This document shows, in pieces, positions 47,414 through 61,000 of a stretch of DNA of 64,000 nucleotides. Both the position numbers and the translations under genes were made by a program. Under the pieces are notes generated by a model. The model had not been told where the DNA came from and searched no databases. It worked only from the letters and a program-made list of their open reading frames with translations. The stretch's first letter is position 1. Each line of letters opens with the position of its first letter. The stretch comes from Chimonanthus salicifolius. Its lineage: Eukaryota > Streptophyta > Magnoliopsida > Laurales > Calycanthaceae. The stretch spans positions 39,108,631-39,172,630 of the forward strand of contig CM023539.1 of assembly GCA_013350335.1 (NCBI GenBank), in the 5' to 3' direction.

Positions 47414-48283
47414 CCTGATATATATAGCTATCAACCTTCTTTGTAATGCCATATATGTATATATGGGACAAACCTAATCCTGTGTAGATGTGGGACATTC
47501 CTGTGAAGGATTTTAGGGGGGCTTTGCCTTGTGATTTCCTTCTATTATAAAAAAAATGGGACAAACCTAACTAAGGCCAATGTATTCCCCACTTACACCC
47601 CCATACTTCCTTTACACACTAACATGTCCTATGAATTAGATCTTTTTCTAGTTTGAATTCACTTTGAATTGATCTCACCGCTACATTAATATTGATTTGA
47701 AACTGTTATATTTTTATTGTTGATTTTTAAATATTTATGTGTATTTAATTTTTAAACATGCTTTGTACATGTCACAATGTCAAATTTCACACATCAACGA
47801 AGTGAAAAGAATTTGAAAATATACACAATGTAAGTCGATCACACTCTTAATACAAAATATGTTCATAAATGGTACACGGAATAATTGCTCCTATTTTCTT
47901 TGACTTTCATATATATGTGGTAACATGTTTATTAACTATCAAATATTTACTGTTTCCTATCGCAACTCATTATTCTAATGACATTATTGTCTTCTGCGTT
48001 AATTTAGATAATCTATTGATGGGTTCCACTTATAAATGGGGACGTTCTAAGAGAAGATGAATAAGAGTTGAACCCATTGTTTTTAATAGTCCAAATTACT
48101 AGGGTATTTGTGTGAAAAGTCGTAGAAAAACCAGCGTAAAATCTCGACGGGTGATATTGATCTCCTTAGGGCACCACACCAAGTGAGTACAATAAGCACT
48201 TAATTTGAATGAGCGACCGAAATCACATTAAAGCCAATGGATCACATCATTTATAAAAAATAATATTTGAGACATCTAATTAT

Positions 48284-48697
48284 GGGCCAGCAATCTTTTC
48301 ACGGGCATTTTGTGTATATAAATACGAGTTTTACTGTAATGCCCAATTTGTCCTCTATCTGCCGTGCCGAAGAAAAAATAATACCAGAAATTCATAAACA
48401 GTGCAAATCGGCTTGTCAAAATTCTTGAACAGTGCAATCGGCTAGCCGAAATTGCAAGTCGGCTCGCCAAAATTTATTAACAGTACAAATCGGCTCGCCA
48501 AAGTCCATGAATAATGCAAATCAGCTCTTTGAAATTGTAAGTCAACTCGCCGAAATTTCAAATCGGCTCACCGAAATTCACAGGAACAGTAAAAATCAGC
48601 CAATCGAAATTTTACTGTTCATATAAAGGGTAAAATCGAGAATACACTAAAATCTGTGTCGTTAAACATAAAATGCCAGTGGAAGGATCGTTGGCCC
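48284..48697. mobile_element. Non-autonomous inverted-repeat element with TCGGCTCG array (copy 3)
   Basis: The left end GGGCCAGCAATCTTTTCACG and the reverse complement of the right end, GGGCCAACGATCCTTCCACT, then GGCATTTT on both, form the inverted repeat. TAATTAT is repeated exactly at 48277-48283 and 48698-48704. The interior holds about eight units of CGGCTCGCCGAAATT alternating with GAACAGTGCAAAT. Same family as 12159-12603. Confidence 0.75.
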
Positions 48698-48699
48698 TA

Positions 48700-51338
48700 A
48701 TTATAGCATCTACACCCCAAAAGACAACTACTTTTTGAATCAATCTAGACCATCCAACTTATAAATTCCACTTTGAACTGGGATAATTCAAAGTTAGCTC
48801 TAATCAAAACCATCTTAGCCATTAAATCAATTATTAAATTTGAAGACAACGATGGTAATAGTGAACAAGGATTGATGCTCAGCGGCGGAAATGTTATTGA
48901 TTTTAGGGCATATATTTAATGCAAGGGAAATTCATCAAGAACATTGAAAGTATAAAAAAAAAATCATCAATTCTATAGAGCTAATTGTTCTCTAATTTTA
49001 ATCAAATTAGAGTGACTTACGAAGCCAATGGAAATCAATGGTGGTGTCCATTTGTGAATTACTTCAAATTCCCTATTAGAATCCAATCTTTTTGGATGAA
49101 ATTCCATTTCCTCATTAAAAAAAATGAAAACCTATAAACATTCTAATATTTCAAAAATAGTTTTCACAAAAAAAATGGAGATTTGATGCTTTTGGACGAA
49201 AATGTAGTGAGATAAAAAAACAATATATACCTACTTGTCCAAGAAGGATGTGATAATGCAATGAGAAGAGGACAAACGCAAATATTGTTTATTGACGCAT
49301 GAAAAAGGACGTGAGAGAGAGACTAGACAGTCACTTCGATCTCTATAGTTACAATCCAAATGAACTTTCTATTTTTAAAGTGAGTTTTACTTTTCTACTT
49401 CAACTCACTTCGATCTAATCTCATAGATATGTAAAATCATATGTAAGTCGTGCACATTCGATAATTTAGAGAAAAGTCAAACTCAAGACCTCTAATTTAA
49501 TATTAGAAATTTAAGCCAATTGACAAAGTCAGCCTTGACTTTAGACCAACTAGACCGCCCCCCAATGTGACTAATAGGCTGTAGAACTTCCGCTTCCACT
49601 GCTGTCAGGCCCGGACTGCCAACTGAACTACTCGTAGTTGACCATTTTATTTATTTTTGATAAATTATTTCAGTAGACCAACTGCCTATCCAAATTCATG
49701 GAACATGAATCTACAACCTAGATTATAACAATAAACCTTTCTATTGCGTTTCATCTGAACTATTTAGCCGTCATTTAAAATTGACACTTGAAATTAAATT
49801 TGACAATTTTCCCATAATACCAATTTCACAGTTTTAAAACTTAGAACCTCTTAACTCTAAAGTTGCATTGATAACACTTGCCAATCAGGTTTGTAAGAAT
49901 CTGAGGTAAACAAAAATGTGGCACCGATAGGAGATGCCGATATGCCTGTAATGACACAAGACAACGTATCAACCGTTATAAGCTGATACACACTCATCTG
50001 TCACCCGGTCAAGTTGTAGCTGATAAATCACAGCTGAGATTTTTCCGAAATGTTGCAACTTGCGACCGATACACAACGTATTGACCACATTTGTTACCAA
50101 ACTATGTATGTACAAGTTTGAAGTTTATAACTTCATATGGTATACTGATGATAAACTTATCAGATATTGATTTAATAAACAAAAAACTTTTAGATTGCTT
50201 AACTGTCTATTTAACAAGAGCATAATTTATAGTTCAAGTTTCATTCTCAAGAAAGGGCTGAGACAAGGCTTATGCACCCATCAGACAAGAAATCACATGC
50301 GCGGACTTTTTTTAAGACGATGGTGTCCACTTATAAAATCGGGCCCACAAATATCTATCGTTCTTCGGGCTTATAGTGTCGTATATGTGGGTCCTCATCT
50401 GGACACCAAATAGTGACTTCGAATATGGATGGATGGGTCCATACCATCTAAAATAAACAGACACATGACTAATTCTTCAGAGTTAAGGATTTATTAAGAC
50501 AATTTTGGAATTTTAATAACACATTGCATTTTATTGAATTCATCAACCCTATCAAATTAAAATTTTGATAAACAAAGTTTTTTTTTTTAAGACCAGGGTA
50601 TTCAAGTGTTTCAGCTGAATTTTCCAGACGTCCCACCTGACTAATACTTAGAGCATGTGTAAACCTCTCAATCCACACACGCCGAGTACAGAATTAAGAA
50701 GAGTGGTCATTTTTGTGTTGATAGATTAAGTTTTATCACTTAGTTTAAATTAAATATATTTATAAATACATATTTAAAGATAAGCTTCTATATATATTTA
50801 ATAAAACTAATTTCTTTTGAACTTTCACATAAACAATCAACCACCACATATTTTTTTATATAATATGCATGGCACAAAATTGTCCCATCTAAAAAAAAAT
50901 GAAAAGAGACTAGGCATAAAAGTCATATTGTAAATAGTGAAACATTTTCAACTCACTGGTGTCAAGCACGAACCTGTTGGGCCATCCTGTTTCATGGCAC
51001 AGACAATATAAATTAGGAAGAATAAAATCACAAGTCAAAAAGATTTGCCTCTGAACTGGATGCTGCTGGCAAAAAAATTAGGCTTTGCCACTTCTCCTAA
51101 ATGTAGGGTTTTGGATCTTCTGTGTTTCTTAGTGTCCATGCTTCCTTTTCCACTTCAGCCCGTGCCAGCTGTTGCCTATCAAATTAAACAAAATTTTAGG
51201 TCTTATGTGAACATCCAGCATCATAGATAAATTTCATGTACATCCTAAAAATTAAAGAGAGGAAATAGATTGAAAATGGGGAAAATGCTTTTGGTACCCA
51301 GTGACTGTACCCTGATTTTTACTCGCTGATGTGGCAGC
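48700..51338. other. Intergenic DNA between the CLE gene and SerRS
   Basis: AT-rich sequence with no recognised gene apart from the SINE fragment at 50581. The end nearest 51339 is SerRS 3' untranslated region on the minus strand. Open frames here are short and without domains. Confidence 0.45.
50581..50700 (-). mobile_element. SINE fragment related to that at 20495
   Basis: On the plus strand an 11-T run is followed by sequence matching the 3' part of the SINE at 20495-20705 (CAAGTGTTTCAGC..., CCCACCTGACTAATACTTAG, GCATGTGTAAAC, CCACACACGCC). It stops before the B-box, so it is a 5'-truncated copy on the minus strand. Confidence 0.5.
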
Positions 51339-54300
51339 TCACATGATTGGACAACTCTTGTACATCTTGAAAGGCCAACCAACTGTGGCTTGACACATCA
51401 GCACCGAAGTAAAAAAAGGGTACAACCCCCGGGTGTGTATAGCGCCTCCCTTGAAATACACCTTAGCTTTAGACTTCTTCCCTTTTACTTCTGGAGCTGG
51501 GGTGTTCTGGAAAGGAAGAAAGCTGGTGCCCATAAAGGGCTGTAAAGGTGCAGGGATCTCGACGCCGTCTTCCTTCTGGTTGTTCTCAAGAATGCAGCAA
51601 ATAGTCCTTTCTGTTGCTGTGAGGGTGGAGTTCAACAGATGAACAAATTGCTTTGCTTGTTCATTACCCTGCAAAGAAACAATGAGACTCGAAATTGTCA
51701 CAAAGTGGATAGATCATCCTTTCCTGTACAATGTTGACAAGTTATGTTTAAAGGACAATATAAAAACTCATATTTTTTCCAGGCCAACTCAGAAGATTCA
51801 ACTCCGCTTGAAGGAAAATTTGAACAGCTCAACAAAAACACGGATAAGTACAGTTACTGCCTCATGGGACACAAAAGACATTTCAAAATACGTTATGGGC
51901 AAATATAGAAAACAGATACAGACAAATAATGCATCATCAACCCCTATCTAAGGGGGGAGAGTGGGGCTGACCCAAGTAGCTTATTTTTTTCCTCTTTTTT
52001 CTTCCATTTTTTCCCCAAGATTTTGCATTTTATTCTTTCATTATTTTTTAATATTTTTCGTCTCTGTTTTCCATCCTGTTTTTACTTTTGTTTTCTTCTC
52101 TGTCTTGTCATTCTCTATTTTTGTACATGTTTTTCTCCTTTTTATTAGCATTTACTTTTTTTCTTTTATACCTTTTTCTTCTTCTCATTCTATTTTTATT
52201 TTTTTACTCTATTCAATTATTTTTTGTTTATTTCTTCTCTATTTCTTCCTCCGCTCTTCTCTTTTTGAGTCATAATTCACTCCCATTTTCATATAAAAAG
52301 GCATCACTAGTACTTTCTACCATTTAAATGGTGACGTGTGTGAAAAAGACAAACATAATACTCTCTTTTATTTTAAAGAAAAAGGAGTGCAAGTCACAGC
52401 CCCCTTTTTCTTATAGTTCACGTAATGAGAATACCAGTATACTTTCTTCTGGAGTATGTCAAATTCACCATAAAGCCCAAAAAGAAACAGCTCAATCTTG
52501 CATATGGACACTACATGAGCTTGAGCAGGGGCCATTTGCATGTACATGGAAATATTTTTGCACTTTGTCTTCCTTGAAGGGAATAAGAAAAAGTGAAGAA
52601 ACAAACCTTTTTCTGGCCATATCGTATCTCCAGTCTTCTAGACTGGTAGTCTGTGCAATTTGAACATGACACCAGCTCCCTATATGTCTTTGATGCAGGA
52701 AACCATCCTTCCAAATCATACTTCTTGGCAGCCGCATCATTCAAAGCACCAGAAACAATGGATACAACTTGATAGGGAATATTCAACTGCAGTACACAAA
52801 ATACCATACCAGGCAATTACAAGGTAAAACTTGGCAAATAGCACCATTCGATGCAAAATAAGTTCAACTTCATGAGCTTCTCACAAAAATAAATAAATTA
52901 AATCCATGATATACCTCTTTATAGAAATCCTCAGAGTTTTTAAGCATTTCTTCATGCATGTCCCAAGAATCATTTCCATTTGGGCTCGTGATGCAGAACT
53001 GCTCCACTTTCTCAAACTGGTGGACCCTGAAAATGCCCAATGTATCACGCCCATGGGAACCAGCTTCCTTTCGGAAACAAGTTGAATATCCAGCATATCT
53101 GCAAACAAGTAAAAACATTAACAACAGAATTTGAATTCAACTACTGGTTGGGGGCTTAAGTGTATGTCTTTCCCCTTAGTCATTGCTTTTTGAACTTCTC
53201 AAATAGGTGTACTTCTCATGCACCTCTGCAATAACTTCTATTTTTTATCTCTTCTAAGATGTGATGACTTTAACCCATAACTGCAGGGTTACAATACATT
53301 TTAATTACCATCTCAAAACTTTTCTTGAAAGTTGATGCATCAACAGAAGTAATCAAAGAAAGTGATTATATATCCTAACCTTATTGGCAATTGTGAAGGA
53401 TGGATCCATTCACCGAGATGATATGCACATAATGGCTGTTCAGCTGTGGCTATCAGATATTTGTCATCTCCCTCACCAGTCACCTATTGAAAGGTAAACC
53501 AAGAAGAATAAAACTTCAAATAAAAAAAATACTGTTTAACTGTTGCATATATTTCTTAGAATTAGATGTAGGATTCATGCTTTTTTATTTTTTTTGAGAA
53601 ATGAAAAGATACTTTTTTAGTGAATAATAGAATGTTACTAACAAGAAGAAAAGAGAATCTATACATCTGATACAGGAAAATGTACACTAGTAAAAAAATT
53701 ATTCCTTTTTTCCCTTTAAAGAGAGAAAGATTACCAAAAAGTTCAACACCAATCTAGGAAATTTCATCAAAATTGTAAATAAAGAATTTTCCAGGAAGAA
53801 AACTAAGCAAAAACAAAATCACCAATTCTGACCTCCCAAGCACAAAGCACGTCAAACTTGCAATTTGGTAAGTTCTTTGAAATGGGGAAAAAAGACATGT
53901 GAAAGGACTAAATAAACTACAACTTTTCCTTTTACAGAAAATAGTATGAACTTCAATTTTAGACTGAAGTTTAATAATTAAGATTTAGCACCAATAACAA
54001 TTGAATGGTTAGATCAATTACAATAATAAATAATAACGATGCAGTCTTGACTAATTTTTGGAAACGGTCACTTCCTTAAAAACTCTACTATTCCTTTCCC
54101 ACTACAAACTCCAAATAGTTGCAAATATAGCAAGATGCCTTAAGACACAGAATTTCGATGAGCCTTTGAACCACATCCAAGCATCGGATAGAAAAGCAAG
54201 TGATGATGGCATCAACCAATGAACTTCAAACAGACAGAGGGTGTCACTCCAAACTGAGAAAGAGAAGGAGCAGTGAAGAAATAATTGATCCACATCTTTC

Positions 54301-57300
54301 GAAGCCCTAAGACAAGGGAGACAAACACCACCCACGGTTTTTTTTCCAATTTTCGAATGTTGTCCTGGGGGAGAATTGTGTCAAGTCCAGCAGTCCAAAA
54401 AATGCTAATAGCACGAGTAGGAGCTTTACTAATCCAAATGGGCAGATCGATAGCATCAAATTGGTTGCTCCAAAGAAGGACTTAACCGAGAAAACCCCAT
54501 AGGAGTCCGGCTACCAATTCCAATCGTCATCCTAGTGGGGCGATACAAAACGAGCTAAGAATCTGGACGAGCAATGCAAACTCATCGGCCTCATTATCAA
54601 AGAGGGCAATTGAATGGTGATGAGAACCTCAACAACGGTGGCTACTATTGTTTGTCTTCTTCTTTTTCCCAATGGATCTGAGGTAAAGGGGGTAGATCTT
54701 GGGGAAGAAGATGGGTGACGTTGCGACAGTGACAAGATTTAGGGGGCTTTTTTTTTAAACTGGGATGCAAGAAGATGGAAATGAAGATCGAGGTGGTGAA
54801 AGGGGTTGTAGACGAAGACGGAGATAGTGGTGGGAATCAAATCAGGCTTTGAGACCAAATTGATAGGAACTTGAATAAAAATAATAATGAAAAATCAAAG
54901 AAAGTAAGAGAGAGAGAAAATAGGGGTTTTGCTTCAAGGAAAAATCAACCTCCTTGGTTTCACTTCGACGAGAAACTGGCCTCCTAGTCGCAAGGCTGAT
55001 TGTGGGGACACTCTTCTATGATAGTTCATTACTCATTCAGCCCAAAAATAGGCTTTGGGTTACAACTCAAAATGAAAATAATAATATTTGAAAAATATAA
55101 ATATGATAATAATACCAAAAATATCCCTTAAATACTTTATTAACCTGGATCCTATCACATTTTTATACTTTCAAACCACAAATTAAGAGCGTGGGGTATA
55201 TTTATGAACCATATGATGGCAATTTGTTGTAACTTCTTCTAAAAGGACTTCAGCATAACAAACTAAAACGCATTCCATCACCTACAATGCCATCTTTCCT
55301 TTTGGATAGATACCAACAAGAACAAGCTTTTAACATACTAAACAGGTCTAAGAGGAAAACAATCAAAAGTTAATACCTTGTAAAGTTCTTCATCAAATTG
55401 AGCCAGCTGAGCACACTTTGCCATGATATCTTTTCTCATGAAGAAGGGAGTTTGTAGTGGTCTAAAGCCCCGTTTTGATAAAAATTGAAGGCCAAAGTTT
55501 ATTAATGCCTGATTAAGTAGTACCCCGGCATCTTTTAAGTAGAAGCCTCTTCCTCCGGCTACATCAGCCCCTGTATGGATCAAAAAAGTATACAGCATGT
55601 TATAATTAGCACCCAAATGCAAATAAACGTAATAATCACAATGTATGATTATGCGACTCCCTAACATTGAGTTAAATTAGCAGCAATTTGCCAGTGCAGG
55701 ACAAGGTGACATAAATACAAAGAATAAATCCATTCTGACATATGAAAACAAATCTTAAGATGATTACAGCCAAAAAAAGAACAAATCATTATACAAAACA
55801 TAAATATGGTGTCAACTTTTTTTCCGACCAGAATAGCAACAGAGATGTACCAACCATTTATTCATGGTAAGAACTGGGTAACAAAAATAGTAGTAGTGGC
55901 AGTAGTAGTGAAGTTAGCAATAAATAAATGAAATTCTCACCCATGCACTGGGTAGCACGGTATTACCATGGGAACCTTGGCGTAGAGCCCACCAAACAAA
56001 ATGGTGATGGGCCCGTTGGAATCATCTTTCCTTCAATATATTGTCCACCAAAAATAACCATAATCAAGTTGGTCAAACCATATTTTTGATGGCCATAAAG
56101 TTCAAGGATTAAAAAATAATGTAAAATGATGAAATTTTGAGAGCTCTAAAAACATGACTTGATCAATCCGATCATGATGATTTTTTATGGACAACGTATT
56201 GAAGGAAAGATAATTCCAACAGGGCCATCGACACCCCATTTAGTGAGCCCTACATCTAGGTGTGCATAGTAATATGCGCAGGTGAACATCTCATAATGAC
56301 AAACGTTGAAACTGTTCTAAAGATACTTCAACATTTTTCTTTGAAATGGTTTTTTGCTGATATTGGTACCAAAATGTCATTGATAATTGCATAAAATACT
56401 TTTAAGTCTCACTCAGTTGGTTTTCCTAAGATTAGGGCTACAACTCGGGTCGGGTTTTGGCCCGACCGGCATGACCCGACCCGAGAAATCATGCGGGTCG
56501 GGTCAAGAATTTCAGGTCATCGGGTCAGGTCGGGTTGAGGAGATAAAAACCCACATGGAATTCAGGTCGAGTCGGGTTGAGGATTTTATAAGGTAACCCG
56601 ACCTGACCTGGCTAAAATTAGGCTAAAATGGGTTCAAAATGCGGGTCGGGATAGAATTCGGATTAGAAGTTCGGGTCGGGTTGTGAAGTTTGGGTTTAGA
56701 ATTTGGGTCGGGTCAAATTTCATATATATTAACTCAGGTCAGGTTGAATTTTAAGGAACCCGACCCGCCCGACCCGAGTTGCAACCCTCCTTAAGAGGAT
56801 ACTGATGATGTTATCATAAGTTCATATATCCAAAGAAGTAATGATTTTCTTGTTCTCTCTAATAAATTAAACATAAAAGTAATCAATAAGGATCCTGTTG
56901 TAAAAGAATATATTTATAAGAATAAGACTATTTTAATAGTGAGAATGATAAAAAAATCCTATTTTACAAAAGAAAGAAATGAAGTTCAAAAACCATTAAT
57001 TTTTTAAGGCTAAAACATAAATACCAGTAGAGTGTTTACTTTAAGGTAACTGATTTTATTAATAACTGTAGAAAGAAAACACCTGTACAGAAGCAGTTAA
57101 TGCTGAGTTGCTAACACAAACTGGAAACAACAAAGTGACACACTAACAAACAGCATTACAATATAAATAGCAAACTTACCTAAAACATGACATGTAGCAT
57201 GTCTGAAATTTTGTCCCAAATTCTTTATATGATTGTTTGTGTTGTTCATTTCTCTTGTGGTTTTATTTTCTCCCGAATCCAAGCATGTTCCTTTTTAATT

Positions 57301-58036
57301 CAGTCGTTGGGTTGGCTCTTACAAGTCAACAAGTTGACACAGCTGAACCATCTAGTTGACTGAATTATGTTCTCTATTTTGATTTAGACTCTGGAATCCT
57401 TCTAACAGAAAACCAGAAAGAACCTTAATCAAGTGTAGCTCCCTTCAAACCAAGCAGACCCTTTCGTTAAACGGTTTTCAAAGGCGCTTAGAGGTGAGGG
57501 TTTTAAACACACAATCATCTATATTTCAATATCTGCATTTTACATTCTTGGTTATTAATAAATGAGAACAATATGAATGTAATTACATGCTATGAATTAT
57601 GATGAATAATGAATGCAAACAATGTGAGTATAGTTATATGCTATGAATTTTTGACAAATAATGCATGTGAATAACGTGATACATGATATGATTGGGTGTA
57701 TGATCAATGGATAATTGATGGGGAAACAGGAATAGTGCCGAAGTCAATAAAGGGTTATCACTCACGAATAAATGAATGAATCTGTGAAAGTGCAACTGTG
57801 GTGATTAAAATGTGAGTTGGTTAAGAGTACCTGATGACTTAGGCTGGACTCGTTCACTCAATTCATGTGATGTTGTGAACATAATGTGCTATACATAGAT
57901 GATATTTGTGAATATGAACACATGCTCTAATATATGATGTATGCGATAGATGATAACACATGCAACTTATGTGATGTGGTTGTACAAACCCAGTAAGTGT
58001 GGGTGTGTTGCATTAGTCATGGGTGAATATGTTGTG

Positions 58037-58084
<48 letters not shown>

Positions 58085-61000
58085 AGGATGTGAGCACGAT
58101 GGTGTTGGTACACGTGGAACGTATGCGCCGCCTAGTGAAAACTGTGGCCTTGACATACATGGGACGTATGTGCCACCTTGCCAGTATATTGAGCGTTCAG
58201 TACTATTGACACACGTGGGATGTGTGGGTAGTGAGATAGCAAAAGTGGGACGTGTGTGTTGACACACGTGGGGTATGTGAGATGCATTGACATGGACATA
58301 TGAGTGTGCATCATGTAGTTTGCATATGGGTTGCTTGGTGATTGTGAGTCACATGGAGTTATTATCCTTTATTGTGAAACATTGGACACCTTGAAATTTT
58401 AATTGTACGCGTGTTGATAAATACAATATTATGATGTGTGTTATGTTATTTTACCTCATTGGGCTAATGTAGCTCACTCCCTACCAATTTCAGGGAACGC
58501 AGTGGAAGCGGGGGCTTGAGGAACCCCAAGAAGAAGCTTAAGCTAAGGAGGATTTGAAATACAAAGTTTCCTTTGCTTGCTTTCATCCATTAGAAAATTT
58601 GAGAACTTGGTTTAAATTATTGAATAATATTTGAGAATTATGGGTTGTAACAAGTTATTTAGGTGTGATGTTTAACTCCAAAGTGTTTGAGTGGAGTATG
58701 TAATAATTTTGATGTCATTTTTGAGAGAACGTTATTGCTATGGTTTGACCGGTGATATGAAGTTGAAATGTAGAGGAATAAAATTCTCCAATTTCCAACT
58801 TTTAGGGGAGTCTCTGCCGAAATTTCAGTAGAAATCTCAATTGTACTTAGAAATCTAGTTCTCTCCCATTGTGTATGGTTATAAGATTTGAACACTCAAC
58901 TTAGAAAAAAAAAATCACGTCTTCGCCACGTGGAGGATTGTGACGTGTCAGTGTCTGTGATACCCTGTGTACCAAACTGATGTGGGAGAGTCCCACATCA
59001 GTTTGGTAGCAAAAGGGGTGGGGGTATATAAGAGGCCACCCCATGTGTAACGCATGTGTGAGGCCTTTTGGGCCTTGGCCATGTGGGCCAGGGCCTAGGA
59101 ATAAAACCGTTCGGGTTCGAGCTGTGTGCGAGGCCCAAAGCGGACAATATCACATTGAGTCAAGCACTAAGCCCTGTATTCGGGTCAGGTCGTTACAAAT
59201 TTGGAATCAGAGCCGAGTTCAACACTCGGACTAGTGTGGACCTATCATCCTTCTCTGGAGTTGTTGATCTGGACCGGAGTCAAGCCGGAGACGGCTCGAG
59301 GTTTTAGGGGGGGTGATTGTGATACCCTGTGTACCAAACTGATGTGGGAGAGTCCCACATCAGTTTGGTAGTAAAAGGGGTGGGGGTATATAAAAGGCCA
59401 CCCCATGTGTAACTCATGTGTGAGGCCTTTTGGGCCTTGGCCATGTGGGCCAGGGCTAGGAACAAAACCATGCGGGTTCGAACTGTGTACGAGACCCAAA
59501 GCGGACAATATCACACTGAGTTAAGCCCTAAGCCCTGCATTCGGGTCGGGTCGTTACAGTATCACCAGTTCATTGCGGGGTGGGGTGTTACATGATTTGT
59601 ATCTGAAATATCTGAAACCTTGTTACAGAAAGTTTCCCCTTTACAATGTTCCCAAATTGTCCACAAAATAGCAAGAAGAATAGTTCCCCATAAGATCTTG
59701 CATTTAGAAGACCTGAAACCACCAAAACAACCAGTAAAGCATAATAGAATCAAGGCCCAAATACATCAAATAGTTTGAAAGAATTACTCCAAATCTGCTG
59801 GGCAAGCATTTTTATAATAATATCTGCTAGACAAACTTGCAATGCAAAAAAAGGTGATTCATGTCACCGGTGCTCGGACAGATCTGGCAAAGACCAATGA
59901 TGATTTTTCACCTATTCGAGAGGTAATCAATGGTCACGATCTTGTTTAACCCGGAGAACCAACATATTGCCAATGCTCTTGAAGGGCATCTGGACTTCCA
60001 TAGTTTTTTATTTTTATATTTTTTAGCTGATAACCAATTTATTAGAAAAGGAACAAGGAATGCACAGATACAATAGAGGAAGGTCTACTCAGCATGTCCA
60101 TTGGGAGAAAGAACAAAAAACTGAAGAAAACAAAACAAATGCAAAAGGATACAAAAAGATCTGTCCTTACCCAAATCTATTCCAAGCACAAAATAAATTT
60201 GCTCTTGCAAAACTACTTAAGTGGGCCAGCCCACACAATACATTTTGCTTTAGCTCGAGAAAAAACCTCAAAAAAAGAGTCCATCTTATTCACGAAGACA
60301 TGGTTGTTCCTCTCCAACCAAAGGCTCTAAGTTATAACAAAGAAGACAATACGTCAGAAAGTAGCAAATCCAGAATGGCCCCGAAAGAACATTCAGGAGT
60401 GGGAAGATGGCCCATGGAGACAGGCATCACCCACTAGATATCAACAAGGTCCAAGATGAAGTGGCACACCCTAGATGGGAAGGAGCAGTGCAATAGAAAG
60501 CGCTCAGCATCTTCCACCACCTGAAGGGAAAGAGGACATCCATCCACCGACCATGATGCCATGGCAGTTGGTGAGGGGGAACAAGTACAAGTAAGCCTCT
60601 CCCAACAAGAAATTTGATATACTCTGAAAAGCTCTTTGTGAATGAGATCCCTATATCTGTATCCATATCCTATCCAAACTAGTATATATATGTGTCAATA
60701 GTCTCACATGTATCGCATTTGTCACATGCACAACCAGACTGACTAATTTGAAGACAGAGTCGATGAATATAGTTGTCATATTCCATTCTATGTCATTTAC
60801 TGGTTGAAAAAGTGCATTGTGAAAGTAATTACTAACAGAACACACAAAATAACTTTTCAGTCAAATTCTTGGCCCACCTTCCATAGAAGTATACCCCAAA
60901 ACAAATGAGCCACCAAACCAAAACATAAAAAATGATGGCATAAAATAAGTGTTTTTAGGGTTTTGAGAGAGAGATTGAAAATCTTATTGCTCAACCCCAA

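Noticed and set aside
51961..52327. Long Phe/Ser/Leu-rich frames that look like membrane proteins
   Set aside because: They translate a T-rich tract in the last SerRS intron and stay open only because of composition.
58013..58267. Frames with Pro-Cys or Gly-His repeats
   Set aside because: Direct translation of the GGGCAT microsatellite.
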